Source of the DNA: Candidatus Corynebacterium avicola
Lineage (GTDB): Bacteria; Actinomycetota; Actinomycetes; Mycobacteriales; Mycobacteriaceae
Direction of reading: 5' to 3'
Length of the DNA stretch: 35,915 nt
NCBI GenBank assembly: GCA_019114135.1
Contig: DXGC01000011.1
Coordinates: 1-35,915 of the forward strand
The notes under the pieces are model-generated. The model saw only the letters and a list, made by a program, of their open reading frames with translations. It did no database searches and had not been told where the DNA came from. The position numbers were made by a program, and so were the translations under genes. The stretch's first letter is position 1. Each line of letters opens with the position of its first letter. This document shows, one piece after another, positions 23,806-30,396 of this stretch.

Positions 23806-23840
23806 CGAACCCCCTCCCCCGCACCAGGGCAGGGGGTTCG
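23806..23840 (+). terminator. GC-rich hairpin terminator after mctC
   Basis: CGAACCCCCT (23806-23815) pairs perfectly with AGGGGGTTCG (23831-23840), with extra C-G pairing inside. No T-run follows, so it may act with Rho at the C-rich tract just upstream or as an RNA-stabilising 3' end. Confidence 0.6.
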
Positions 23841-23915
23841 CCCGTGTCCGGGCCTGGTCCCGGTCCTTGCTCCGGAACCTCGTTCACCGATACGAACAAT
23901 GCGCCCCACCTGCAC

Positions 23916-23921
23916 TACGCT
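23916..23921 (+). promoter_or_regulatory. -10 box TACGCT for the antiporter, leaderless
   Basis: TACGCT ends 6 nt before the ATG at 23928. It supports this start over the much longer open frame, whose first 74 codons run through the mctC end and the terminator. Confidence 0.5.
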
Positions 23922-23927
23922 GAGCCC

Positions 23928-25175
23928 ATGACCGACGTACTCGTCTCCTTCGCCTGGATCGCCGCCGCCAGCCTCCTGGCCCCCATCCTGGCGTTCCTCA
24001 CGGGCAAGCGTGTGCCTGCCGTGGTCTTCCTGATCTTCCTCGGGGTCCTCATCGGCCCCTACGGACTGGAACTGGCGCAGGATGGCGACGCCATCGAACT
24101 GCTGCGTGAGCTCGGCCTCGGCATGCTTTTCCTCCTGGCCGGCCTGGAGATCAGCCCATCCCTGCTGAAGAGCAAGGAGGGTGGTCACGCACTGGCGACA
24201 TGGATGCTGTGCGCCCTCCTGAGCTTCGGCGGGGCAGTCGCCCTGACCGGCGGCGACGTCGGAGTGGCGATCGTCCTCGCCATCGCGCTGACCTCCACCG
24301 CGCTCGGCACCCTGTTGCCGATCCTGAAGCAGTCCGGGTTGACCGATACCTCTGTGGGAAACAGTGTGCTGATCCACGGTGCGATCGGAGAGCTCGGTCC
24401 GGTGCTGGCGATGGCGGTCCTGCTGTCGACCCGTTCCACCTGGACCACCGCCGTCCTGCTTCTCGCCTTCTTCGCCATCGCCCTGCTCATCGCGCTTCTT
24501 CCGCGAACCGTTCGGGCCGTGGTGCCTGTCGTGGGCTGGGCGATCCGCGACGGCGCCGGGTCCACCAACCAGACGATCATCCGCAGTATCGTCCTTGCCC
24601 TCGCGGTCCTGATGGCCGTCGCCGCAGTCTTCGAGTTGGACGTCGTCCTCGGTGCATTCGCCGCCGGCATCATCCTGCGCGAGATCGTCCCCGCCGAAAA
24701 CCGCCACGGACTGGAGTCCCAACTGGAGGTCATGGGTTACGGCCTGCTCATCCCGACGTTCTTCGTGGTCTCCGGCATGGACATCGACACCTCCGTGGTG
24801 ATCGAGCAGCCGTGGTTCCTGCTCGCCATCCCGGTGCTTATCCTGGTGACCCGTGGGCTGCCAGTGTTCCTCCGCGAGATGTGGACGCCCACCGGCTCCG
24901 ACCTGTCCGGTTGGCGCGAGAAGTTGCAGGTCTCGCTGTACTCCGCCACCGGCCTGCCGATCATCGTGGCCGTGACCGGGATCGCGGTGAACTCGGAGCT
25001 CATCGGCGACGAGGAAGCCTCGCTTCTCGTGGCAGGCGGTGCACTGACGGTCCTGGTGTTTCCCCTGCTCGCCTCTGCGGTGGGACCGTCGCGGAAGGAG
25101 GCCGACGCCTCCAGCACGGCCGACGCGGAGGCGGAGGACGACATCTCGTTGGCGAATGAGGACGCCACCCGGTAA
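23928..25175 (+). CDS. CPA2-family cation:proton antiporter
   Basis: A 415-aa membrane protein of the monovalent cation:proton antiporter-2 family (KefB/NapA fold without RCK domain). About 12 helices are visible, beginning with VSFAWIAAASLLAPILAFL, and the family stretches TGKRVPAVVFLIFLGVLIGP, ELGLGMLFLLAGLEI and ALTSTALGTLLPIL. IHGAIGELGPVLAMAVLL occupies the helix that carries the ion-binding acidic residue in such proteins, and GAFAAGIILREIVPAE is a further conserved block. The C terminus is a short acidic, Ala/Glu/Asp-rich tail and no TrkA-N domain is attached. It would exchange K+ or Na+ for H+. The start is set by the -10 box. It stands between mctC and a tRNA gene, both with terminators or promoters, so it is probably transcribed alone. 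Confidence 0.9.
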   Translation: MTDVLVSFAWIAAASLLAPILAFLTGKRVPAVVFLIFLGVLIGPYGLELAQDGDAIELLRELGLGMLFLLAGLEISPSLLKSKEGGHALATWMLCALLSFGGAVALTGGDVGVAIVLAIALTSTALGTLLPILKQSGLTDTSVGNSVLIHGAIGELGPVLAMAVLLSTRSTWTTAVLLLAFFAIALLIALLPRTVRAVVPVVGWAIRDGAGSTNQTIIRSIVLALAVLMAVAAVFELDVVLGAFAAGIILREIVPAENRHGLESQLEVMGYGLLIPTFFVVSGMDIDTSVVIEQPWFLLAIPVLILVTRGLPVFLREMWTPTGSDLSGWREKLQVSLYSATGLPIIVAVTGIAVNSELIGDEEASLLVAGGALTVLVFPLLASAVGPSRKEADASSTADAEAEDDISLANEDATR

Positions 25176-25212
25176 CCGGGAGGCCATGTCACATTCCGGG
25201 CCCCTGACACGC

Positions 25213-25218
25213 TAGACT
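25213..25218 (+). promoter_or_regulatory. -10 box TAGACT for tRNA-Arg
   Basis: TAGACT lies 10 nt before the mature tRNA 5' end, so the precursor would have only a few leader bases. Confidence 0.55.
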
Positions 25219-25228
25219 GTCCGCGTGC

Positions 25229-25301
25229 GCCCCAGTAGCTCAGGGGATAGAGCACCGCTCTCCTAAAGCGGGTGTCGCAGGTTCGAATCCTGCCTGGGGC
25301 A
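25229..25301 (+). tRNA. tRNA-Arg (anticodon CCT)
   Basis: A 73-nt cloverleaf. The acceptor stem GCCCCAG pairs with CTGGGGC, the D arm GCTC/GAGC, the anticodon stem CCGCT/AGCGG encloses CTCCTAA with anticodon CCT, and the T arm GCAGG/CCTGC encloses TTCGAAT. The discriminator base is A and CCA is not encoded. It reads AGG, a rare codon in a genome of this GC content. Confidence 0.97.
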
Positions 25302-25322
25302 CGATCCTGACACTCCCACTCC

Positions 25323-25368
25323 CTGTCGGTCTTGAGTCCCCCTCAGACCGACAGAGGGTGGGATTTTT
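25323..25368 (+). terminator. Intrinsic terminator after tRNA-Arg
   Basis: CTGTCGGTCT (25323-25332) pairs perfectly with AGACCGACAG (25345-25354), with outer CC/GG pairs around one bulge, followed by TTTTT at 25364-25368. Confidence 0.9.
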
Positions 25369-25430
25369 CTCTGCGACGTTCGCAGTGACGACAGCGGCTG
25401 AGCCCGGTGGCCGCGACCCGTGATGCGTTC

Positions 25431-25436
25431 TAAGGT
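25431..25436 (+). promoter_or_regulatory. -10 box TAAGGT, leaderless TfoX-N gene
   Basis: TAAGGT ends 6 nt before the ATG at 25443, with no ribosome-binding site. Confidence 0.5.
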
Positions 25437-25442
25437 GCGGGC

Positions 25443-25817
25443 ATGAGTCCGGCACAGCGCGCCCTCGTCGACCGTGTCCACGGCTTCCTCAGCGACACCG
25501 GCATATCCTCCGCTCCCCCGGTTCGCGAGGTGTCCATGTTCGGCGGCGTGTCGATCATAGTCAACGACAAGATGATCGTCGCCGCACAGAAGGACGGTGA
25601 CCTGCTGGTCCGTGTCCCTGCCGAGGAGCACGACAAGCTGCTCACAGAAGCTGACGCCGCCCAGGCGGAGATGGGCACCGGCCGGGACATGGGGCCGGGG
25701 TGGATCACCGTCGCTGCTGACAGCTCCAGTGACGGTGCCACCGTCCCGGACAACCGCCTGACCTTCTGGCTCACCATCGCTCTCACCTACAACAAGACCG
25801 TCACCAGGCCGTCCTGA
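25443..25817 (+). CDS. TfoX N-terminal domain protein
   Basis: A 124-aa soluble protein with the TfoX-N fold. The family core REVSMFGGVSIIVNDKMIVA, then DGDLLVRVPAEEHDKLL and an MGTGRDMGPGWITV loop, is recognisable. In gamma-proteobacteria the domain is part of the competence regulator TfoX/Sxy, but stand-alone actinobacterial copies have no shown role in competence, and no other competence gene is near. It is single-gene: a terminator and its own -10 box lie upstream and a convergent gene follows. The C-terminal TfoX domain is absent, as is usual for these short forms. Confidence 0.82.
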   Translation: MSPAQRALVDRVHGFLSDTGISSAPPVREVSMFGGVSIIVNDKMIVAAQKDGDLLVRVPAEEHDKLLTEADAAQAEMGTGRDMGPGWITVAADSSSDGATVPDNRLTFWLTIALTYNKTVTRPS

Positions 25818-25892
25818 GATGTCGTCCCGGGCGGGGGCAGCCGTTACGGATTCCCCGGTACGCTGCCAAGAAGCGGTGCATCCGAAACGCTT

Positions 25893-25908
25893 ACCTCCCC
25901 AGGGAGGT
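25893..25908. terminator. Palindrome between convergent genes, possible bidirectional terminator
   Basis: ACCTCCC-CA-GGGAGGT is a perfect 7-bp inverted repeat in the gap between the convergent TfoX-N and FMN-reductase genes. No T-run is present. It may end transcription in both directions or bind a protein. Confidence 0.35.
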
Positions 25909-25951
25909 CAGTCGTTCCTGAGCCGACGCCCGCCGTCCTGCCTTGCCCGGG

Positions 25952-26611
25952 TCAGTTGCCGGTGTGACCGGCGAGGAGTGAGGCGAAGCCTCCGTCCGGG
26001 ACACGGAAGTCATCGCTGGTGTCGGCAGTGTCAGTGGCGTGGTTGCGGTCAGCTGTGCCCGCCAGCCCCGACACCCCGTCAACACGGGTGAGCTGCTCCG
26101 ACAGTTCCCCGGCCGCCCGCTCGATGCGCTGGTCGAGACCGGTGTCGGCACCGAACTCGCCGGTCGCGGCGAAGACTCCTGTCGGCAGGACCACGGCGTG
26201 CAGGAAGCCGAGCAGCGGACGCACCGCGTAGTCCAGCACCATGGAGTGCCGCTCGGTGCCGGCGGTGGCGACCATCGTCGTCGGGATGCCCTCGAGGCTG
26301 CGCTTCTCCAGGGTGTCGAAGAACATCTTGAACAACCCGGAGTAGCTGCCCTGGAACACCGGGGTGGCGACGATCAGCGCATCCGCCCCGGTCACGGTGC
26401 GCTGGGACTCCACCAGTGCATCGGAAGGCATGAAGGTGGTCATGAAGGATGCCAGGTCCGACGCCAGCCCGCGCAGATCCACGGTGTGCACCTCGAGCCC
26501 CTCCCCTGCGGCGGTGACCTGACGGGTCGTCGCCGTGGCGATCTCCTCGGCAATCTGCCTGGTGGTCGACGGGTTCGACAGGCCCGCGTTGACGATGACG
26601 AGAGTGCGCAT
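25952..26611 (-). CDS. NADPH-dependent FMN reductase (monooxygenase partner)
   Basis: A 219-aa flavodoxin-fold flavin reductase that supplies reduced FMN. The N-terminal strand and phosphate loop MRTLVIVNAGLSNPSTTRQIA, ADALIVATPVFQGSYSGLFK (flavin-binding loop) and TTMVATAGTERHSMV are characteristic; the core ends near LSEQL, followed by a polar, Asp/Thr-rich tail of about 45 residues. The resemblance is to the CE1759-type reductases that always sit beside CE1758-type luciferase-like monooxygenases (NCBI family names, from memory). Its ATG shares one base with the stop of the monooxygenase gene, so translation is coupled. It is the last gene of the long minus-strand catabolic run and faces the convergent TfoX-N gene. 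Confidence 0.9.
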   Translation of the reverse strand: MRTLVIVNAGLSNPSTTRQIAEEIATATTRQVTAAGEGLEVHTVDLRGLASDLASFMTTFMPSDALVESQRTVTGADALIVATPVFQGSYSGLFKMFFDTLEKRSLEGIPTTMVATAGTERHSMVLDYAVRPLLGFLHAVVLPTGVFAATGEFGADTGLDQRIERAAGELSEQLTRVDGVSGLAGTADRNHATDTADTSDDFRVPDGGFASLLAGHTGN

Positions 26612-27714
26612 CAGTTCTCCTCCTGCTCACTGTTCTTCGCCGGCTCGACCTCGGGCAGCCCTGCCCGCGGTGGGTCGGACGGCACGTGTGCCGGACGTCG
26701 CGCCTCGAACTCGCGGCGCAGCACCGGCACGACCTGGGTACCCAGGATCTCGATCTGCTCCAGGACGACGTCCTTCGGCAGTCCGGCGTGGTCGACGAGG
26801 AACATCTGGCGCTGGTAGTCACCGACAGCGTCGGCGTAGCCGAGGTAGCGCTCGATGACCTGGTCGACTGTGCCGACGGTCAGCGGTGTCATCCGGGTGA
26901 AGTCCTCCATGGACGGCCCGCCGCCGTACACCGGCGCATTGTCGAAGTAGGGGCGGAAGAACTTCTTGGCCTCCGCCTCGGTGTCTCCGATGAACACCTG
27001 GCCGCCGAGCCCGACGATCGCCTGGTCCGCGGCACCGTGGCCGTAGTGCTCGAAGCGCTGACGGTAGAGCTGCACCATCTGCTGGGTGTGCTCGATGTTC
27101 CAGAAGATGTGGTTGTGGAAGAAGCCGTCGCCGTAGTACGCGGCCTGCTCGGCAATCTCCGGGGAACGGATCGAGCCGTGCCAGACGAACGGCGGGGCAC
27201 CGTCGAGCGGGCGCGGGGTGGCGGTGAAGCCCTGCAGCGGGGTGCGGAACTTCCCCTTCCAGGTGATGTTCTCCTCGCGCCACAGCCGGCGCAGCAGGTG
27301 GTAGTTCTCCACTGCCAGCGGGATGCCCTGGCGGATGTCCTGTCCGAACCAGGGGTAAACCGGCCCGGTGTTGCCGCGGCCCATCATCAGGTCGATGCGT
27401 CCCTCGGTGAGGTGCTGGGCGTAGGCGTAGTCCTCGGCCAGCCGCACCGGGTCGTTGGTGGTGATCAGGGTGGTGGCGGTGGAGAACCGGAGCTTTTCGG
27501 TCTGCGCGGCGAGGTTCGCCAGAAGGATCGGCGGGTTCGCCGGGGCGACGAAGGGCGGGTTGTGGTGCTCACCGGTGGCGAAGACGTCGAACCCGACCTC
27601 CTCGGCCTTCTTCGCGTAGTCGACGGTGGCGGTGATCCGCTCATGCTCGGACGGCGTGCGACCGGAGACAGGGTCGGTGGTGACGTCGCCGATGGTGAAG
27701 ATTCCGAATTCCAT
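26611..27714 (-). CDS. Luciferase-like FMN-dependent monooxygenase
   Basis: A 367-aa TIM-barrel flavin monooxygenase of the bacterial luciferase (LLM) class, CE1758-like. It begins MEFGIFTIGDVT, followed by FDVFATGEHHNPPFVAPANP (with the conserved His pair of the LLM active site) and LTEGRIDLMMGRGNTGPVYPWFG. It would oxidise an unknown substrate with O2 and the FMNH2 made by the overlapping reductase gene. I chose ATG 27714 rather than the GTG at 27729 because LLM proteins start almost directly with the first beta strand. The gene begins 35 nt after ald ends, and an 18-bp inverted repeat covers the ald stop, so it may have its own regulated promoter. Whether it serves the same pathway as the upstream genes is unknown. 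Confidence 0.9.
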   Translation of the reverse strand: MEFGIFTIGDVTTDPVSGRTPSEHERITATVDYAKKAEEVGFDVFATGEHHNPPFVAPANPPILLANLAAQTEKLRFSTATTLITTNDPVRLAEDYAYAQHLTEGRIDLMMGRGNTGPVYPWFGQDIRQGIPLAVENYHLLRRLWREENITWKGKFRTPLQGFTATPRPLDGAPPFVWHGSIRSPEIAEQAAYYGDGFFHNHIFWNIEHTQQMVQLYRQRFEHYGHGAADQAIVGLGGQVFIGDTEAEAKKFFRPYFDNAPVYGGGPSMEDFTRMTPLTVGTVDQVIERYLGYADAVGDYQRQMFLVDHAGLPKDVVLEQIEILGTQVVPVLRREFEARRPAHVPSDPPRAGLPEVEPAKNSEQEEN

Positions 27715-27734
27715 ACCCCCATCATGCACCCGTA

Positions 27735-27752
27735 TAGGTGACGTGTCAACTA
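27735..27752. promoter_or_regulatory. 18-bp inverted repeat, operator-like, before the monooxygenase pair
   Basis: On the minus strand TAGTTGACACGTCACCTA: the 8-bp arms TAGTTGAC and GTCACCTA match at seven of eight positions around a 2-bp centre. It overlaps the ald stop codon, lies 21 nt before the monooxygenase ATG and abuts a TATACG -10-like box. Its size suits a dimeric MarR- or TetR-type repressor; none is encoded nearby. Confidence 0.45.
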
Positions 27753-28856
27753 CATGGTGGGGACACTCACAGCCGCAGGTAGATCCGGGAAAGCGGCGGC
27801 CACACCGTCAACGAGGATCCGACCGTCCCGCGTGTTCACACCCCGGGCGAGGGCCGGGTCGTTCTCCAGAGCAGCCTCCACCCCACCGGCGAGCCGTAGG
27901 ACGTACGGCAGCGTCGCATTGGTCAGCGCCCTTGTCGATGTCCGGGGGACGCCACCCGGCATGTTTGCCACACAGTAGTGACGGATGCCGTCCACCTCGA
28001 ACGTCGGCTCGGCGTAGGTGGTCGGACGGGACGACTCGAAAGCCCCACCCTGGTCGATGGCCACGTCGATGAGCAGCGTCGTGGGCTTGAGCAGGGAGAG
28101 CTGGTCCCGGGTGACGACCTTCGGTGCCGCCCGTCCGGGGACCAGCACGGCCCCGACGACGACATCGGCGGACGACAGCTCGGACCCGACAGTGGCCCGG
28201 TCCGACATCAGGACGCGGACGCTCCCGCCGAAGAGGTCGTCGAGCTGGCGGATGCGCGTCGGGGAGGTGTCCAGGATGGTCACCTCGGCCTGCATCCCCA
28301 GGGCGATCTTCGCCGCCTGGGTGCCGACGACACCGCCACCGATCACCAGCACGCGGCACGGTGCGACACCGGGGACTCCGCCCAGGAGCAGGCCGGGGCC
28401 ACCCTCGTGGACGGTGAGCTGGGAAGCTGCAGCGTGGGCGGCCAACCGGCCGGCGACCTCGCTCATCGGCGTCAGCAACGGGAGCCCCGTCTGGTCCTGC
28501 ACCGTCTCATAGGCGATGCCCAGGGTGCCAGCCTCCAGCAGTGCCTCGGTGAGAGCACGGTCGGCGGCCAGGTGCAGGTAGGTGAAGAGTGTCAGGTCGT
28601 CCCGCAGGAACCGGTACTCCTCGGCGATGGGTTCCTTCACCTTCACCAGCAGTTCCGCGGACTCCCAGGCCTCGGCCTGGCTGACCAGTCGGGCACCGGA
28701 GTCCAGGTACTCGCCGTCGTCGTAGCCGGCACCGGCTCCTGCCCCCGCCTCGACGGCGACCGTGTGTCCTCGTCGGGTGAGCTCCAGCACCCCGGCAGGG
28801 GTCAGGCCGACCCGGGCCTCCTGAGGCTTGATTTCTCGGACGACCGAAATTCTCAT
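27750..28856 (-). CDS. ald: Alanine dehydrogenase
   Basis: Interconverts L-alanine and pyruvate plus ammonia with NAD. The 368-aa length is standard. Substrate residues are present: Arg15 (EARVGLTP), Lys74 (VKVKEP), His95 (TYLHLA) and the Asp of DVAIDQGG (268). The NAD loop is VIGGGVVG (172-179). GGAAGGA lies 9 nt before the ATG. The gap to the aldehyde dehydrogenase gene is only 49 nt and is almost filled by 17-bp repeats. In this setting it would regenerate pyruvate from alanine if the class III aminotransferase of the cluster uses pyruvate as amino acceptor, or release ammonia from alanine; this role is inference. Confidence 0.94.
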   Translation of the reverse strand: MRISVVREIKPQEARVGLTPAGVLELTRRGHTVAVEAGAGAGAGYDDGEYLDSGARLVSQAEAWESAELLVKVKEPIAEEYRFLRDDLTLFTYLHLAADRALTEALLEAGTLGIAYETVQDQTGLPLLTPMSEVAGRLAAHAAASQLTVHEGGPGLLLGGVPGVAPCRVLVIGGGVVGTQAAKIALGMQAEVTILDTSPTRIRQLDDLFGGSVRVLMSDRATVGSELSSADVVVGAVLVPGRAAPKVVTRDQLSLLKPTTLLIDVAIDQGGAFESSRPTTYAEPTFEVDGIRHYCVANMPGGVPRTSTRALTNATLPYVLRLAGGVEAALENDPALARGVNTRDGRILVDGVAAAFPDLPAAVSVPTM

Positions 28857-28871
28857 GGCTGTGGTCCTTCC

Positions 28872-28922
28872 CTATCGGCGTGCAGCGTCTATCGACGTGC
28901 AATGTCTATCGACGTGCAATGT
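28872..28922. repeat. Three 17-bp tandem repeats carrying the ALDH gene's 3' end
   Basis: On the minus strand the unit ACATTGCACGTCGATAG occurs at 28922-28906, where it encodes the last codons and the stop of the aldehyde dehydrogenase. It is repeated exactly at 28905-28889 and then with three changes, as ACGCTGCACGCCGATAG, at 28888-28872. The copies make up most of the 49-nt gap to ald and end next to its ribosome-binding site. Confidence 0.93.
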
Positions 28923-30396
28923 TGTAGAAGCGGATGTTCTGGTACTCCTCCAGGCCCTCGGCGCTGCCTTCGCGGCCCACGCCGGACTGCTTGACGCCCC
29001 CGAAGGGTGCGGCAGCATTCGAGGGGACGCCCTGGTTGATCCCGGTGATCCCGGACTCCAACCGGTCGGCGACATCGAGGGCCCGGTCCAGGCTCTCGGT
29101 GAAGACGTAGCTGGCCAGGCCGAACTCGGTGGCGTTGGCCGCGGCGACGGCCTCGTCCTCGGTCGAGAACCGCTGGACGGCAGCGACCGGGCCGAAGATC
29201 TCGGTGGTGGCGACCTCGGCGTCCGCGGGAACCCGGTCGAGCAGGGTCGGTGCGAAGAAGTTCCCCGGCCCCTCGAGAGCCTGCCCACCGGTGAGGAGCT
29301 CCGCGCCGCGGGCCACGGCGTCCTCGGTAAAGGACGCCATGTCGGCCACCGCCTGTGCGTTGATCAGCGGGCCGACGACCGTCCCGGCGTCGAAGCCGTT
29401 GCCGACCGCGGAGCCACGCAGCCGTTCCGCGAACGCGGCGGTGAAGTCGTCGGCGATGCCGTCCTGCACGTAGATGCGGTTGGCGGCGATGCAGGACTGC
29501 CCGCCGTTCCTCAGTTTCGCGGCGATGGCGCCGTCGACGGCGCGCTCGAGGTCGGCGTCGTCGAAGACGAGGAAGGGCGCGTTCCCCCCGAGCTCCATGG
29601 AGGTACGCAGGACGTTCTCCGAGGCCAGCCCCAGCAGCGTCTTCCCCACCGGGGTGGAACCGGTGAAGGACACCTTCCGTACGCGACTGTCCCGCAGGAC
29701 GGTCTCACTGAAGGCGGAGGAACTGGACGTGGTGACAACCTGGATCAGGTCCTCCGGCACCCCGGCCTCGTAGGCCAGCTGCACTGCGTAGATCGTCGTC
29801 AACGGCGTGGCGGTCGCCGGTTTCACCACCACCGGGCATCCCGCGGCCAGGGCCGGGGCGATCTTGCGGGTGGCCATCGCCAGCGGGAAGTTCCAGGGGG
29901 TGATCAGTACCGACAGCCCCACCGGGGCACGGCGGACCATGATGTCGGCACCGCCGGCCGGTGCCGGCCGGTAGTCGCCACCGGGACGCACCGCTTCCTC
30001 CGCGTACCAGCGGACGAAGTCGGTGCCGTAGACCACCTCGCCGCGGGCTTCGGCCAGAGGCTTGCCCATTTCGCGGGTGATCAGGTGGGCGATTCGCTCG
30101 GAGTTGTCGACGAGGAGCTGCCACCAGGCGTGCAGGACGTCCGCCCGCTGTCGCGCCGTGGTGCGCGCCCAGGAGGTTCCGGCGGCGTCCGCGGCAGCCA
30201 CCTTCTCCAGTGCGGCGTCCACATTCTCATCGGGGATGTGGGCGATGGTCTCGCCGGTGGCGGGATCGTTAACCCCGATCCCCTCGGCGGGCAGGCCGAG
30301 GTCCCGGATGACCTCGTCGGCGTGGGCGACCTTGTCCGGGTCTGCCGGGATCACGGAAGTTCCGACTGTGTCCGTGGTGATGTCGGTGGTGGTCAT
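28906..30396 (-). CDS. Succinate-semialdehyde-type aldehyde dehydrogenase
   Basis: A 496-aa NAD(P)-dependent aldehyde dehydrogenase of the GabD type. Catalytic residues are Asn169 (TPWNFP), Glu268 (MELGG) and Cys302 (GGQSCIAANR); the cofactor loop is SFTGSTPVGK. GabD oxidises succinate semialdehyde, and the DoeC enzymes of ectoine breakdown, which oxidise aspartate semialdehyde to aspartate, belong to the same branch. The gene starts inside the aminotransferase stop codon (ATGA overlap at 30393-30396), so both are translated together and the aminotransferase product is the likely substrate. The 3' end has been tandemly duplicated into the next gap. A choice between GabD and DoeC cannot be made from sequence alone. 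Confidence 0.9.
   Translation of the reverse strand: MTTTDITTDTVGTSVIPADPDKVAHADEVIRDLGLPAEGIGVNDPATGETIAHIPDENVDAALEKVAAADAAGTSWARTTARQRADVLHAWWQLLVDNSERIAHLITREMGKPLAEARGEVVYGTDFVRWYAEEAVRPGGDYRPAPAGGADIMVRRAPVGLSVLITPWNFPLAMATRKIAPALAAGCPVVVKPATATPLTTIYAVQLAYEAGVPEDLIQVVTTSSSSAFSETVLRDSRVRKVSFTGSTPVGKTLLGLASENVLRTSMELGGNAPFLVFDDADLERAVDGAIAAKLRNGGQSCIAANRIYVQDGIADDFTAAFAERLRGSAVGNGFDAGTVVGPLINAQAVADMASFTEDAVARGAELLTGGQALEGPGNFFAPTLLDRVPADAEVATTEIFGPVAAVQRFSTEDEAVAAANATEFGLASYVFTESLDRALDVADRLESGITGINQGVPSNAAAPFGGVKQSGVGREGSAEGLEEYQNIRFYNIARR

Noticed and set aside
28872..28922. CRISPR-like or integrase attachment repeat
   Set aside because: The units abut without spacers and coincide with the end of a coding sequence, so a slippage duplication explains them.
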